Below, in pieces: positions 6,600 to 15,229 of a DNA stretch of 16,077 bases (position 1 is the first letter of the stretch; every line of letters begins with the position of its first letter). Source of the DNA: Desulfonema limicola (GTDB lineage: Bacteria > Desulfobacterota > Desulfobacteria > Desulfobacterales > DYRC01); contig DYRC01000053.1 in the NCBI GenBank assembly GCA_020718925.1, positions 1 to 16,077 on the forward strand, given 5' to 3'. A program made the translations under genes and the position numbers. The notes beneath the pieces were generated by a model. That model was not told the DNA's origin and made no database searches. It saw only the letters and a list, made by a program, of their open reading frames with translations.

Positions 6600-7693
6600 A
6601 TTTTAATCTCCTCCCGCTCCGGTCCCACAATCACCGTGTCTAAATACATGGGTTGAAAGTCTTTGCTTTTGTCGCGGTCGGGAATCACGGCGTCCAATCC
6701 GCAGATTTCAGATGAAAATACGAATTTGCCGGGTTTTCCGCCCGCAACGCCCGGACGAAGTTTTTTTCTGTCCTGAACCATGAACAGACTATGATCCGGC
6801 AGACTGCCCATGACGCAGTTAGGTCCGTCAATAATCAGACGGCGGCAGGCTTGCTTGAGATGTTTTAAAAACTGTGCATTCGGATGTTTTTCAATATCGT
6901 CTCGCTGCAACGGCGTAATGACATGCTTGTATGCTTCAATATCCAATCCCAGCCGATTGATGCTGTAATGCAGAATATGCGTGAACACTTCCGAATCTGA
7001 CTGATAGCCCATATACCCATGAAATCCGCGGGACATCAGGTATTCCTTAATCGGCACAAATGCGGTGTTTTCGCCGTTGGTCATGGTCGAAAAGCCCTCA
7101 ATAAAAAACGGATGACAGGCATACAGATTGATGGCGTAATTCGTGTTCTGACGCCCCTGCGCCATGATAATCCGCGCCGCAAGCTCTTTTCTGTCCAAGC
7201 CCAGATATTCGGCAACTTGCAGCGGATCACCGATTTCTTTGAGCATAATCACATCGGGCCAGAAGGAAAATACAATCATATCGCCTTTTTCTTCGCCCAT
7301 CTTTCTGAGTTCAAGGCGCAGAATCAGCAGGCGGCTCAACCGTTCTTCACTGCTTAACCGCTCCCATTCTTCCGGATATTCATACGCCCGGACTAAATAC
7401 ACATCGCGTTTAGGCGTTCCCGACGGCGGGGTTTTGGGAAGTTTGATGGATATCTTGTACTTGGTCATAAATCCGATATCCATCATAAATGTATCCAGCC
7501 GTTTAAGCCCGTCATCACTGAAGATTCCGGACAGAATCGGCGCGTCTTTCATTTCTTCAAAGGGACCGCCCAGATCGCGCAGAAACAAGCCTACGCCGGA
7601 TCCGTCATGCCCTTCTTTCATCACATTCAGCGCCTCAATTGCCACCATCGGCGACAAAGGCGATTTGCTCGTGATTGCAAATAACCGACACAT
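6563..7693 (-). CDS. Class II glutamine amidotransferase, GltB1-like
   Basis: A 376-residue cytoplasmic N-terminal-nucleophile amidotransferase that hydrolyses glutamine to release ammonia. The mature nucleophile is Cys2 (start MCRLFAITSKSPLS), and HDGSGVGLFLRD (29-40), NTNYAINLYACHPF (183-196), TNGENT (205-210) and SDSEVFTH (232-239) occupy the positions of glutamine-binding motifs in this class. Length and gene order fit the separate GltB1 proteins of archaeal-type glutamate synthases rather than asparagine synthase or amidophosphoribosyltransferase, as no synthase or PRPP domain follows. The 37-nt overlap with the GltB2-like gene argues for translational coupling and a joint complex. AGGAG lies 7 nt before ATG 7693. 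No clear promoter is visible in the 143-nt gap upstream, so it may be co-transcribed with the Hsp70 gene. Confidence 0.85.
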   Translation of the reverse strand: MCRLFAITSKSPLSPMVAIEALNVMKEGHDGSGVGLFLRDLGGPFEEMKDAPILSGIFSDDGLKRLDTFMMDIGFMTKYKISIKLPKTPPSGTPKRDVYLVRAYEYPEEWERLSSEERLSRLLILRLELRKMGEEKGDMIVFSFWPDVIMLKEIGDPLQVAEYLGLDRKELAARIIMAQGRQNTNYAINLYACHPFFIEGFSTMTNGENTAFVPIKEYLMSRGFHGYMGYQSDSEVFTHILHYSINRLGLDIEAYKHVITPLQRDDIEKHPNAQFLKHLKQACRRLIIDGPNCVMGSLPDHSLFMVQDRKKLRPGVAGGKPGKFVFSSEICGLDAVIPDRDKSKDFQPMYLDTVIVGPEREEIKICCQTEALNHLH

Positions 7694-7836
7694 ATCAATT
7701 CTCCTGATAAAAAAATAAGATAAAACCGCTTTTACCCCTTAGATAAAAATTTTTCAAGGGAGTTTATTATGTTAAGGCGCATTTTAAGTTTTACTGAAAA
7801 AATAATGATTCATTAAGGAGAAATTCGGCAGGAAAT

Positions 7837-10509
7837 TCAATCTTTCAGCACAATCCCGGATGGCAGGGACTCGCCGAACATCGCGCTTTGTTCCGGCATT
7901 TCCATAGATACGGCTTCTTTGAGAAATCGGACATGAGAATTGAGATCATGCTGCTCAAGCCAGAGGATAATCCGTTCTCTCAACTTGTCTTCAATATCGC
8001 GCATCCGATCTCCGGTTTTGCGCCCCATCAGCGCGAGCGCAGCCCCGACCGGCTTGATGTCATGCCAATTCTGAGACAATATCGCCTCAATCCATGATGC
8101 AGCTTCATGCGGCGGAATCACCCGATCCGCAGAACCATACAGCAGTTCCCTTGCGCCGATGCGCGATAATGCCCAAAATTGCTGGGGACGGCATTTTTTC
8201 GGACTTATTTCAGATAAGAGCTTTCGCCCCCAAATCACTTTGTCTTTTGCCAAAAGCCGTTCCAGATTTGCCACTGCCATCCAGATTTCAATCCGCTCCT
8301 GATGCGCGATTTTGCCTTTGCCGGATATGATTGCAGAACTTAAATCCTGAATAAACTGACGCTGCTGCCCACTGTTCAGCCCTCCGGCAACCCGTCTCCA
8401 GAAAATCCACCATTCGGAGCGGACGCGGGCATTGTTGGCATAGATCATACCCGGCTTATATATTTTCCATGCGGATTTTAAGCGATGCTCGTCAAATCCG
8501 TCTCCGAATCCGGGGCGCAGACAAAATCCGTTCAGATTCAGCCACAGGCTTTCCATATCCGGCTTGATTTTCCGGGCATCAATCATGGCAATCAGTTCAT
8601 CGGATAAACTTCGGATAAAGCCCAAAGACCATTTTTCTTTGGGCATTTCGGATAATGCGGCTATTTCTTTTACCAGCGTATCGGAGAAATTTTCTGCGGA
8701 AAACCCCTGCCGCAGTTTGAGACAGGCGGCTTTTGCCACGCTGTCTTCAATCGCATCCTGAACCGGAACCGCCGCCGCGCCGTCATTTCCGCGCAACTGA
8801 AACTGAAGCCGCCAGCGATGGTCGCTGATACCGGATTTACACCACAACGCCAGCGTTCCGACTTCGGAATATTCTGCTTCGATTTGCGCGGGAATCCGGG
8901 TCTGTGTGCCTTTTTTCCCGAATTGAACCATCGTGCGAATTGACGGGAGTGCGGTCAGCGAATCATCAATATCAATCAGATCGCCGCACCGGTCTCCGGA
9001 TCGGAAACTTGAACTGTATAGGTCAAAACTCACGGGCTGGTTAGCAATCACCTCAAATTGTTTGTCCGCAAGCTCAATATGGCTGCCTTCATCAAGCCCG
9101 CGCTCTATCAGACAAAGCGCAGATTTTTGTCCCGCTCGCCTTATGCCCAGATAAAACGAGCGCGCGCTGCCGCTGCCCACTTTCACGCCCCGCCCGGTTT
9201 TGACCAAGCCGTAATAAGACGCGCCCAGCGCAACCGCCAGATCAGGATCAGGATTTTCAAGCACGCGCGGAATGCGCTCATCGTTTTCTTTGAACCAGTA
9301 TCGGATTGCCGCCCGAATGCGTTCCTGAATAACCACAGGTTTCAACGCCCCGCCGTTGAATAAAATCAGGTCAGGTTTGGCGTGATGCCGCGCTAAAAAC
9401 TGCCCCAGATGGCGGGTAATGGCGGGTTCATGCTGATACGGCAGCCCAAATTCAGTAATTCCCCTCTTGAGAGGGGCAGGGGTGTGAGACTCTTCCGGCT
9501 CAACCATCGGAAAAAAGCCTTCCACAATGACCTTTTCAGCTTCTTTGCCCGTCAGCGTGGCAGAAAGCGTTTTGGCAATCAGCTTTGAACCTTCGCCCAT
9601 CAGCGTGATTTTTTTGGATTTTATCTGTTGGCTCAGTAGGAGTTCTTTTGCCTGACGACATTGATGACACAGCGATTTCCACCGATCCGCGCTTAATGAG
9701 GATTTTTTATCGGAAAAGCGGGTCTCCACCTGACGCGCCAGCGCAAGGTCCATGTTATCTCCGCCTAAAATCAGATGCTCTCCGACCGCTATGCGCTCAA
9801 ATCGGGGACCGCCGGATTCACTTTCGCGCAGACTGATTAATGTGAAATCTGTTGTGCCGCCGCCCACATCGCAGACCAGAATCAACTCGCCCGGCTTGAC
9901 AAAATCCCCCCAGCAGTTTTCATGTTGAATCAGCCAGTTGTAAAAAGCGGCTAACGGCTCTTCGATAAGCGTAACCCGCTTCAATCCCGCCAGATTCGCA
10001 GCTTCAAGCGTCAAATCCCGCGCCACTTCGTCAAAAGATGCCGGAACCGTGATAATAATGGTCTGATGCTCCAGCCAGAGGTCTTCATCATCTCCCTGAG
10101 CAGTGTTCCACGCCATCCGCAAATGCTTCAGGTATTCGGCAGAGGCTTTAACCGGCGAGACTTTGAACACTTCATCACCCGCGCCGTAAGGAAGAATTTT
10201 GGCATGTCTGTCAACATTGCCATGACACAGCCAGCTTTTTGCCGATGAGACTAAGCGGGACGGAATTTTTGCGCCATAATCTCTGGCAAGTGTGCCGACA
10301 AAATTATCGGACAGCGCAGTTTCATATTTACCCGGAATATACAGAAAAGAAGGCAGGACCGGCAGAGCGGAAATTTCACCCGCGCCGGTCAGTTGCGGAA
10401 TAGCAAAAATCCTGATCTGAGGCGTTTTTTCTCTCAAATCCGCATAAGACAAGGCAGAGTTGGTCGTTCCCAAATCAATGCCGATGATGTATGGTTTATC
10501 GTGCGTCAT
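7837..10509 (-). CDS. Hsp70-family ATPase with a long C-terminal region (DUF3731-type)
   Basis: An 890-residue cytoplasmic DnaK relative. The actin-like ATPase half is clear: phosphate-1 GIDLGTTNS (10-18), VPASFDE and IEEPLAAFYNW (182-193), phosphate-2 CDVGGGTTDFTL (213-224), and an adenosine-site motif LFNGGALKP (383-391). The C-terminal half, from about 440, does not look like the DnaK peptide-binding domain and fits the long alpha-rich tail (DUF3731) of about 900-residue Hsp70 relatives. The client is unknown, and no DnaJ or GrpE gene lies nearby. The ATG at 10509 lacks a good ribosome-binding site, and a poor TATAAA-like box sits only about 15 nt upstream, so translation may start weakly or on a short leader. 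Residues 339-352 come from a hairpin repeat. Confidence 0.9.
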   Translation of the reverse strand: MTHDKPYIIGIDLGTTNSALSYADLREKTPQIRIFAIPQLTGAGEISALPVLPSFLYIPGKYETALSDNFVGTLARDYGAKIPSRLVSSAKSWLCHGNVDRHAKILPYGAGDEVFKVSPVKASAEYLKHLRMAWNTAQGDDEDLWLEHQTIIITVPASFDEVARDLTLEAANLAGLKRVTLIEEPLAAFYNWLIQHENCWGDFVKPGELILVCDVGGGTTDFTLISLRESESGGPRFERIAVGEHLILGGDNMDLALARQVETRFSDKKSSLSADRWKSLCHQCRQAKELLLSQQIKSKKITLMGEGSKLIAKTLSATLTGKEAEKVIVEGFFPMVEPEESHTPAPLKRGITEFGLPYQHEPAITRHLGQFLARHHAKPDLILFNGGALKPVVIQERIRAAIRYWFKENDERIPRVLENPDPDLAVALGASYYGLVKTGRGVKVGSGSARSFYLGIRRAGQKSALCLIERGLDEGSHIELADKQFEVIANQPVSFDLYSSSFRSGDRCGDLIDIDDSLTALPSIRTMVQFGKKGTQTRIPAQIEAEYSEVGTLALWCKSGISDHRWRLQFQLRGNDGAAAVPVQDAIEDSVAKAACLKLRQGFSAENFSDTLVKEIAALSEMPKEKWSLGFIRSLSDELIAMIDARKIKPDMESLWLNLNGFCLRPGFGDGFDEHRLKSAWKIYKPGMIYANNARVRSEWWIFWRRVAGGLNSGQQRQFIQDLSSAIISGKGKIAHQERIEIWMAVANLERLLAKDKVIWGRKLLSEISPKKCRPQQFWALSRIGARELLYGSADRVIPPHEAASWIEAILSQNWHDIKPVGAALALMGRKTGDRMRDIEDKLRERIILWLEQHDLNSHVRFLKEAVSMEMPEQSAMFGESLPSGIVLKD
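9454..9495 (-). repeat. Short hairpin repeat in frame in the Hsp70 gene
   Basis: On the coding strand TCACACCCCTGCCCCTCTCA runs into AGAGGGGAATT, with stem CCCCTCT/AGAGGGG. It encodes SHTPAPLKRGI between VEPEE and TEFGLPY. The composition and hairpin match a widespread bacterial intergenic repeat style and resemble, but are not identical to, the double-hairpin element at 6348-6443. Confidence 0.55.
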
Positions 10510-10568
10510 AGAGACAGTTTATATGATTCTGCACGACAAATCAAATAATATCCGCCATAATATCAATT

Positions 10569-10584
10569 CCGGAAAATATTCCGG
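10569..10584 (-). terminator. Small hairpin after the beta-helix gene
   Basis: CCGGAA (10569-10574) and TTCCGG (10579-10584) can form a 6-bp stem in the 95-nt gap between the giant gene and the Hsp70 gene. No proper T-run follows on the minus strand, so termination would be partial at best. Confidence 0.3.
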
Positions 10585-10604
10585 TTTAAAAGAACCTCCG
10601 CCGT

Positions 10605-13600
10605 CTAATGCGCTACGCTGTTGATGAAGCATCCTCCGGCAGCATCCGCCGAATCAGTGTTGACATTAAACGCGGTGTTTGTCATAGGCATCGGCGGCTT
10701 TTCAGCAGAACTGCTTCTTTTCTCCGATCTTGTTGCGGATTTTCCCCGCGCTGTTTCGGGAAATCGCAAGACAACGCCACGCTGTTTTGCTTTTATCCAG
10801 TAACCTTTGTTTTTCTCCAAGGTATTCGCGGACACATAATCGCCGTTCTGCCACTGCCACAGAATATCAACATAATTCTGAGAATTTTCGGCAGACATCG
10901 GCGCGGGTCCGTAAATCACTTTCAGATTGTCATCATAGACCATGATTTCCACTCTGCCCCAGTCATAATCCGCATTATTCGGAGCCGCAATCATATTCCA
11001 GCCGTTGTCAAGTATCACTTCGATTGTCTGATTCAGACTGACCGGAACGCCCGTAACTGTCAGCTTAACCCCGTTTCTTGACAGAATCCAGTAAGCTTTT
11101 CCCGGAATGATTTTCATGCCTTTTCCGTATTCGATATACCCGTCGGTATTCGCGTCAAACGTTCCGATTCTGAACATTCTTGTATCATACCCGCCGATAA
11201 ACGCTCTCAGAGCCGCCGCCGCATCTTCGTTCTGCAACCAGTAAGGAAATGAGAACATCTGATACTGCGCTACGGTATCGCCGCCCGGAATTTCCGTAAC
11301 CGGAGATTGTTCGGGGATTCCCACGATGAACGATGATTCATCCGACCATGAAATCCTGCTGTTTCCCGAACTTCTGTATCCTGTTTTCCAGATATATTTC
11401 ATACCCGGAATAACGTCTGCAAATTCAAAACCGGTCATATCTCCGAAAGTAACCGTGTGCTCATCAAAAAGAGCGTTGCTGCCTGAGCGGTAAAGCCGAT
11501 CCGCTCTCTGCGTCAGCCAATGCGTTTCAATGTGCTGCTGATTTCCGGGGGCAGAGAAAGAGTCTGCCGACAACATGACAGATCCGTGAGCGATAACCGC
11601 CTGAAGTCCGGGACTGAGCAATACCGGAGATTTCGGCGGATCGCCATGAGACGGCTCCGGGGTAGGTTCCGGCGTAGGCACTGGTGTGGGAGTCGGCACC
11701 GGCGTCGGTACCGGAGTCGGCGTCGGGGTAGGCGTAGGCGTCGGCACAGGTGTGGGCGTCGGCACCGGGGTCGGCGTAGGTGTCGGTACCGGAGTCGGCA
11801 CAGGCGTCGGGGTCGGCGTAGGCACAGGTGTAGGCGTCAGCACTGGGGTCGGCGTAGGCGTAGGTACCGGAGTCGGCACAGGCGTCGGAGTCGGCGTAGG
11901 CTCATTATAATCAGGCGGCGGAACATAAGGCGGATAATACGGCGGAACATAATTCACCGTGATTTTCACCGCAACAGGAGCGGAATCCGTTTTGCCGTCA
12001 TAAGCCTTGTAGCTGAAACTGTCCGTGCCGTAAAAGCCTGATTTCGGTGTGTAAATGAACGAGCCGTTATTGCCGAAAGTCAGTATGCCGTTTGCCGGAT
12101 CGCTGACTTTCACAGCCGTCAGCGTATCTTTATCCGCATCCATATCATTTGCCAGAACACCGGGCGCGATGATATTCAGCGATGTATCCTGATTTGTTGA
12201 ATAATTATCCGCATTCGCAGCCGGCGCCTGATTGACCGGCGGCGGGGGCGGCTGATCATTGTCAAGATTGACAAGCGTTACATCAACGGGCTTCAGTCCG
12301 CTATACCCCGAATCATTTGAAATTGCAGGGGAAAGAATTATCTTATAACTCTGCTCACCGTCAATCAAGGTATCATCAACACCGCTGACAGTAACCATCT
12401 GAAAAGCATTCCAATTCTGAGATGTGAACATCAGGCTTGCCGGTGAAACCGTTCCTTCGGCGGCATCCGAACTGCTGAGATTCACCGTAACATCGGCTGA
12501 TGGCTGGGTGTTGAGCCGGATTGAAAATACTGCCGGACTGCCGCTTTCGGAAGTTGTCAGCCCGTCTGCCGGAGATACCGTGAATCCGGGCGTATCGTTG
12601 TCTGTATTGATAACCGGAATATCATCCGGCTTGAGTCCGTTGTATGCGGAATCCGTTGAAACTGTGGAAGATAAGCTTATGTTATAACTCTGATTTCCGT
12701 CTGCAAGATAATCGTCAACACCCGTAACTGTTACGGTCTGCGGCGTGTTCCAATTCTGAGGCGTGAAAGTGAGACTTGCCGGTGAGGCTGTTCCTTCGGT
12801 GCTATCCGAACTGCTCAGGTTCAGCGTAACATTGCCGGTCGGCTGGGTATTGATTTTCACTGTGAAGGCTGCGGAACCGCCGCTTTCGGAAGTTGTCAGT
12901 CCGGTTGCCGGGGATACTGTGAATCCGGGCGTGTAAATCGTGAACGTGATTTCCTGTCCGTAAGCGGTTCCTATCTCGTTATGGGCATAAGAGCGGAGGT
13001 AATACGTGCCGGGCGCAAGATTTGTGATTGTGCCTGAGAATGCTTTACCGGTTGACAGCGGCAGCGCCGTATCCCATGAAAATGCCAATGCTTTGTCCCA
13101 GACTGTCGGCACAGGATGATCCGCATACACAAAGCCGTAAATCAGTATCGGCGAACCTCCGACATCCGTGATTTCTCCGCTTACGTCAATGTCGGAGCCG
13201 GTGAGTGTGAATGCGGAAGAGGTATGAACAACCGGGATTTGCGAAGTTCTTGTTGTGAAAGTCAGCGCATCCGAAGAGATTATCTGCCCGCAGACATTGA
13301 TATAAGCCCGGACATTATAGGTGTTATCCGGCTTGAGTCCGGTCAGCGTCAGGCTGAAATTTCCTGCACCCGATCCGACAGGAAGATAGCCTGATGAATC
13401 ATTGGCATTCCACCAGTAAAAGCCGTACTCGGTAATTCCGGCTCCGGCAGCAACCGCAGAGGCAGCAACACTGACAGCGTTTACTGAACTGACGGCTGAC
13501 ATAGAAACAGCTTTATAAAGAGAAATCTGATATTCGTAAGCTCCGATATCAACCGTGCTGTCGAATATGCGGGGATTGCCGCTAATATCCGCAGAAATAG

Positions 13601-15131
13601 CAACAGCAGAGTTATCTCCTTTGTTGATCACCGGAGAGCAGAGTTGAAGATGATAATCTCCGGCAGCAGGATTGACAAACAACGGATCAGCTTCAATATT
13701 GCCGCCGCCGTAGGTAACAAAAGCTGTGCCGAAATTGGATATTCCCCCTCCCTCAATCAGACTGTAAGAAATGACAGGCGTAGCACTATCGTTGGAAATC
13801 TGAGAACCGGTAGTCGCGATGTTACCCCATAAGATAACATTTTTCAGAACAGGACTGCATGTACCCACACTTGCAAAATTGCGAATCGCGCCGCCGAATG
13901 ATGCTGAATTACCTGAAAAAGTAACGTTGATCAGAGTGGGGCTGCTTGTACCGCCAGTAGTACCATAATTATACATAGCCCCGCCGCTGGTGCCGCCTGG
14001 TGCCGAATTGCCGCTAAAGATAACATTCGTCAGAGCAGGGCTGCTTATTCCTCCGGCGTTATTACCATAGTTAGACATAGCCCCGCCGCTGCCGCCTGAT
14101 ACCGAATTGCCGGTAAAAGTAACATTAGTCAAAACAGGGCTGCTCGTGCCGGTGTCGCCATAACTAAACATAGCCCCGCCGTTTCCGCCTGATGCCGAAT
14201 TGCCGGTAAAAGTAACATTGGTCAAAACGGGGTTGCTTATTCCGCCAACATTACCACCATAGTTATACATAGCCCCGCCGCTGCCGCCTGATGCTATATT
14301 GCCGGTAAAAGTTACATTAGTCAAAACAGGGCTGCTAGTGCCGCTTACACCACTGTTATACATTGCCCCGCCGGTGCCTGCCGTATTGCTGCTGAATTGA
14401 ACATTATTCAGGACAGGGCTGCTAGTGCCGCCGCCGTCACCGTTGTTATACATTGCTCCGCCATTTCCTGATGGCACGGCTGTCGAATTGTTGTTGAATT
14501 GAACATTATTCAGGACAGGGCTGCTCGTGCCGCCGTTGCTGCCGTTGTTATGCATCGCTCCGCCTCTCGCCGTTACTGAAGTAGCTGAATTATTGTTAAA
14601 CACAATATTATTCAAGGTCGGGCTGCATTTTTTTCCAGCGGTTTCTCCTTTGCAATAAAAGCCACTGCCGGAATCATTGGGAGACACGCTGTTTGCATTT
14701 CCTCCGGTGATGGTAAAACCGTCTAAGACAGTATCATTGTCAATAACTGTTGCGCCTGTGCCATCAGCATAAACAACATGATAATTGTTACCAGCACCAT
14801 CCAGCGTGGTGGTATATGCGGCATTTGTTAAAACTCTCTGGCTGACTGCGGTTTCAGTGCCTGCAAAATGCCCGTAAATTTTAACGCCGGGCTTGAGTAG
14901 AAAGCTATCTGTCTGAACAGCGCCGGGCGTATAAGTTCCTGCGGCAACCCATATTTCATCTCCGCTGACCGAAGTAGCAGTTACGGTTTGCAAGTCTCCG
15001 CAGGCATTAGCCCAGTCTGAGCAAGTACCTGTGCCGCCGGATTTGACATAATAAATCGCAGCATTTCCCAACATCGGAAACGCAAGTCCCATCATACAAA
15101 GTACCGAAAACACAGAAAGCAGTTTTTTCAT
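10605..15131 (-). CDS. Giant secreted beta-helix protein with Fn3/Calx-beta-like/cadherin-like domains, Thr-Pro linker and Cys-containing tail
   Basis: A 1508-residue exported protein. Signal peptide 1-24 (MKKLLSVFSV..., cleavage after GNA). A right-handed beta-helix/pectin-lyase-like domain follows: YYVKSGGTGTCSDW near 27-40, DEIWVAAGTY at 58-67, nine degenerate repeats of GTSSPVLTNVTFTGNSASGG type over 165-460, closing with DIGAYEY (528-534), the usual end of 'choice-of-anchor Q' proteins. Next come two Fn3-like stretches (about 535-732), two tandem Calx-beta-like repeats (734-846, 847-958), a cadherin/VCBS-like domain (967-1060), a Pro-Thr linker (1078-1160) and a C-terminal region with GWNMIAAP (1377-1384) and GYWIKAK. 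The last residues are GGCFINSVAH. A surface or adhesion role is inferred; no enzyme residues are evident. Start 15131 has GGAG 7 nt upstream and its own promoter. Confidence 0.9.
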   Translation of the reverse strand: MKKLLSVFSVLCMMGLAFPMLGNAAIYYVKSGGTGTCSDWANACGDLQTVTATSVSGDEIWVAAGTYTPGAVQTDSFLLKPGVKIYGHFAGTETAVSQRVLTNAAYTTTLDGAGNNYHVVYADGTGATVIDNDTVLDGFTITGGNANSVSPNDSGSGFYCKGETAGKKCSPTLNNIVFNNNSATSVTARGGAMHNNGSNGGTSSPVLNNVQFNNNSTAVPSGNGGAMYNNGDGGGTSSPVLNNVQFSSNTAGTGGAMYNSGVSGTSSPVLTNVTFTGNIASGGSGGAMYNYGGNVGGISNPVLTNVTFTGNSASGGNGGAMFSYGDTGTSSPVLTNVTFTGNSVSGGSGGAMSNYGNNAGGISSPALTNVIFSGNSAPGGTSGGAMYNYGTTGGTSSPTLINVTFSGNSASFGGAIRNFASVGTCSPVLKNVILWGNIATTGSQISNDSATPVISYSLIEGGGISNFGTAFVTYGGGNIEADPLFVNPAAGDYHLQLCSPVINKGDNSAVAISADISGNPRIFDSTVDIGAYEYQISLYKAVSMSAVSSVNAVSVAASAVAAGAGITEYGFYWWNANDSSGYLPVGSGAGNFSLTLTGLKPDNTYNVRAYINVCGQIISSDALTFTTRTSQIPVVHTSSAFTLTGSDIDVSGEITDVGGSPILIYGFVYADHPVPTVWDKALAFSWDTALPLSTGKAFSGTITNLAPGTYYLRSYAHNEIGTAYGQEITFTIYTPGFTVSPATGLTTSESGGSAAFTVKINTQPTGNVTLNLSSSDSTEGTASPASLTFTPQNWNTPQTVTVTGVDDYLADGNQSYNISLSSTVSTDSAYNGLKPDDIPVINTDNDTPGFTVSPADGLTTSESGSPAVFSIRLNTQPSADVTVNLSSSDAAEGTVSPASLMFTSQNWNAFQMVTVSGVDDTLIDGEQSYKIILSPAISNDSGYSGLKPVDVTLVNLDNDQPPPPPVNQAPAANADNYSTNQDTSLNIIAPGVLANDMDADKDTLTAVKVSDPANGILTFGNNGSFIYTPKSGFYGTDSFSYKAYDGKTDSAPVAVKITVNYVPPYYPPYVPPPDYNEPTPTPTPVPTPVPTPTPTPVLTPTPVPTPTPTPVPTPVPTPTPTPVPTPTPVPTPTPTPTPTPVPTPVPTPTPVPTPEPTPEPSHGDPPKSPVLLSPGLQAVIAHGSVMLSADSFSAPGNQQHIETHWLTQRADRLYRSGSNALFDEHTVTFGDMTGFEFADVIPGMKYIWKTGYRSSGNSRISWSDESSFIVGIPEQSPVTEIPGGDTVAQYQMFSFPYWLQNEDAAAALRAFIGGYDTRMFRIGTFDANTDGYIEYGKGMKIIPGKAYWILSRNGVKLTVTGVPVSLNQTIEVILDNGWNMIAAPNNADYDWGRVEIMVYDDNLKVIYGPAPMSAENSQNYVDILWQWQNGDYVSANTLEKNKGYWIKAKQRGVVLRFPETARGKSATRSEKRSSSAEKPPMPMTNTAFNVNTDSADAAGGCFINSVAH
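11652..11900 (-). repeat. Low-complexity Pro-Thr linker tract
   Basis: About 83 codons alternate Pro-Thr with occasional Val or Glu (pattern PTPTPVPTPVPTP), encoded by a G/C-rich, short-period tandem repeat. Such linkers keep secreted domains apart and are often modified with sugars. The tandem DNA makes length change by replication slippage likely. Confidence 0.9.
12258..12932 (-). repeat. Two tandem Calx-beta-like domain repeats
   Basis: Two adjacent units of about 112 codons share PGFTVSPA-x-GLTTSESG, NLSSSD, SPASL, QNWN and TV-x-GVDD and end in an N-x-D-N-D turn. The shared pattern fits duplication within the gene. The Asp-rich ends suggest calcium binding, as in known Calx-beta domains, but that is not shown by sequence alone. 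Confidence 0.8.
13752..14640 (-). repeat. Nine-copy beta-helix coding repeat
   Basis: Nine units of about 28-34 codons each carry a core of SSPVLTNVTFTGNSASGG type ending in GGAMYNYG. Middle units are the most alike, and the outer ones have drifted (KCSPTLNNIVF at the start, GTCSPVLKNVILWG at the end). The spacing fits turns of a right-handed beta-helix. On the plus strand it looks like a tandem DNA repeat, but it is coding and not a CRISPR. Confidence 0.85.
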
Positions 15132-15184
15132 GGCTAATCTCCATGCGGGTTTTGGGCAATCAGAACAACTTTTTTTAAAAATAA

Positions 15185-15214
15185 ATTATGAAATGAATGC
15201 GGGATATTTGTCAA
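15185..15214 (-). promoter_or_regulatory. Promoter of the beta-helix gene (copy 2 of a duplicated promoter)
   Basis: On the minus strand TTGACA (15209-15214) and CATAAT (15185-15190) are separated by 18 nt, and the start point would be about 45 nt before the gene. The spacer carries ATCCCGCATTCATT, found again in the promoter at 15963-15992. The -35 box lies only 15 nt after the stop of the upstream small gene. Confidence 0.7.
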
Positions 15215-15229
15215 GAAAATTTGTTGTTT

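Noticed and set aside
7164..7718. A 184-codon plus-strand frame opposite the amidotransferase gene
   Set aside because: It is antisense to a well-supported gene, rich in Ser/Arg/Ile, and has no recognisable domain.
7769..7816. A 15-codon plus-strand frame with an AGGGAG site, in the gap between the amidotransferase and Hsp70 genes
   Set aside because: The spacing of the ribosome-binding site is good, but the peptide is too short to judge, no promoter is seen, and it opposes the surrounding operon.
10510..10560. A promoter for the Hsp70 gene
   Set aside because: TTGATT and TATAAA are present but only about 15 nt apart and almost touch the start codon, so the call is too weak to list.
11520..12041. 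Arg-rich and Gly-Val-rich plus-strand frames of 173 and 74 codons
   Set aside because: They are antisense translations of the Pro-Thr linker tract.
13752..14640. Tandem DNA repeat with about 100-nt period, considered as a CRISPR array
   Set aside because: The units are coding, vary in length, lack constant repeats with unique spacers, and fit beta-helix turns in an intact frame.
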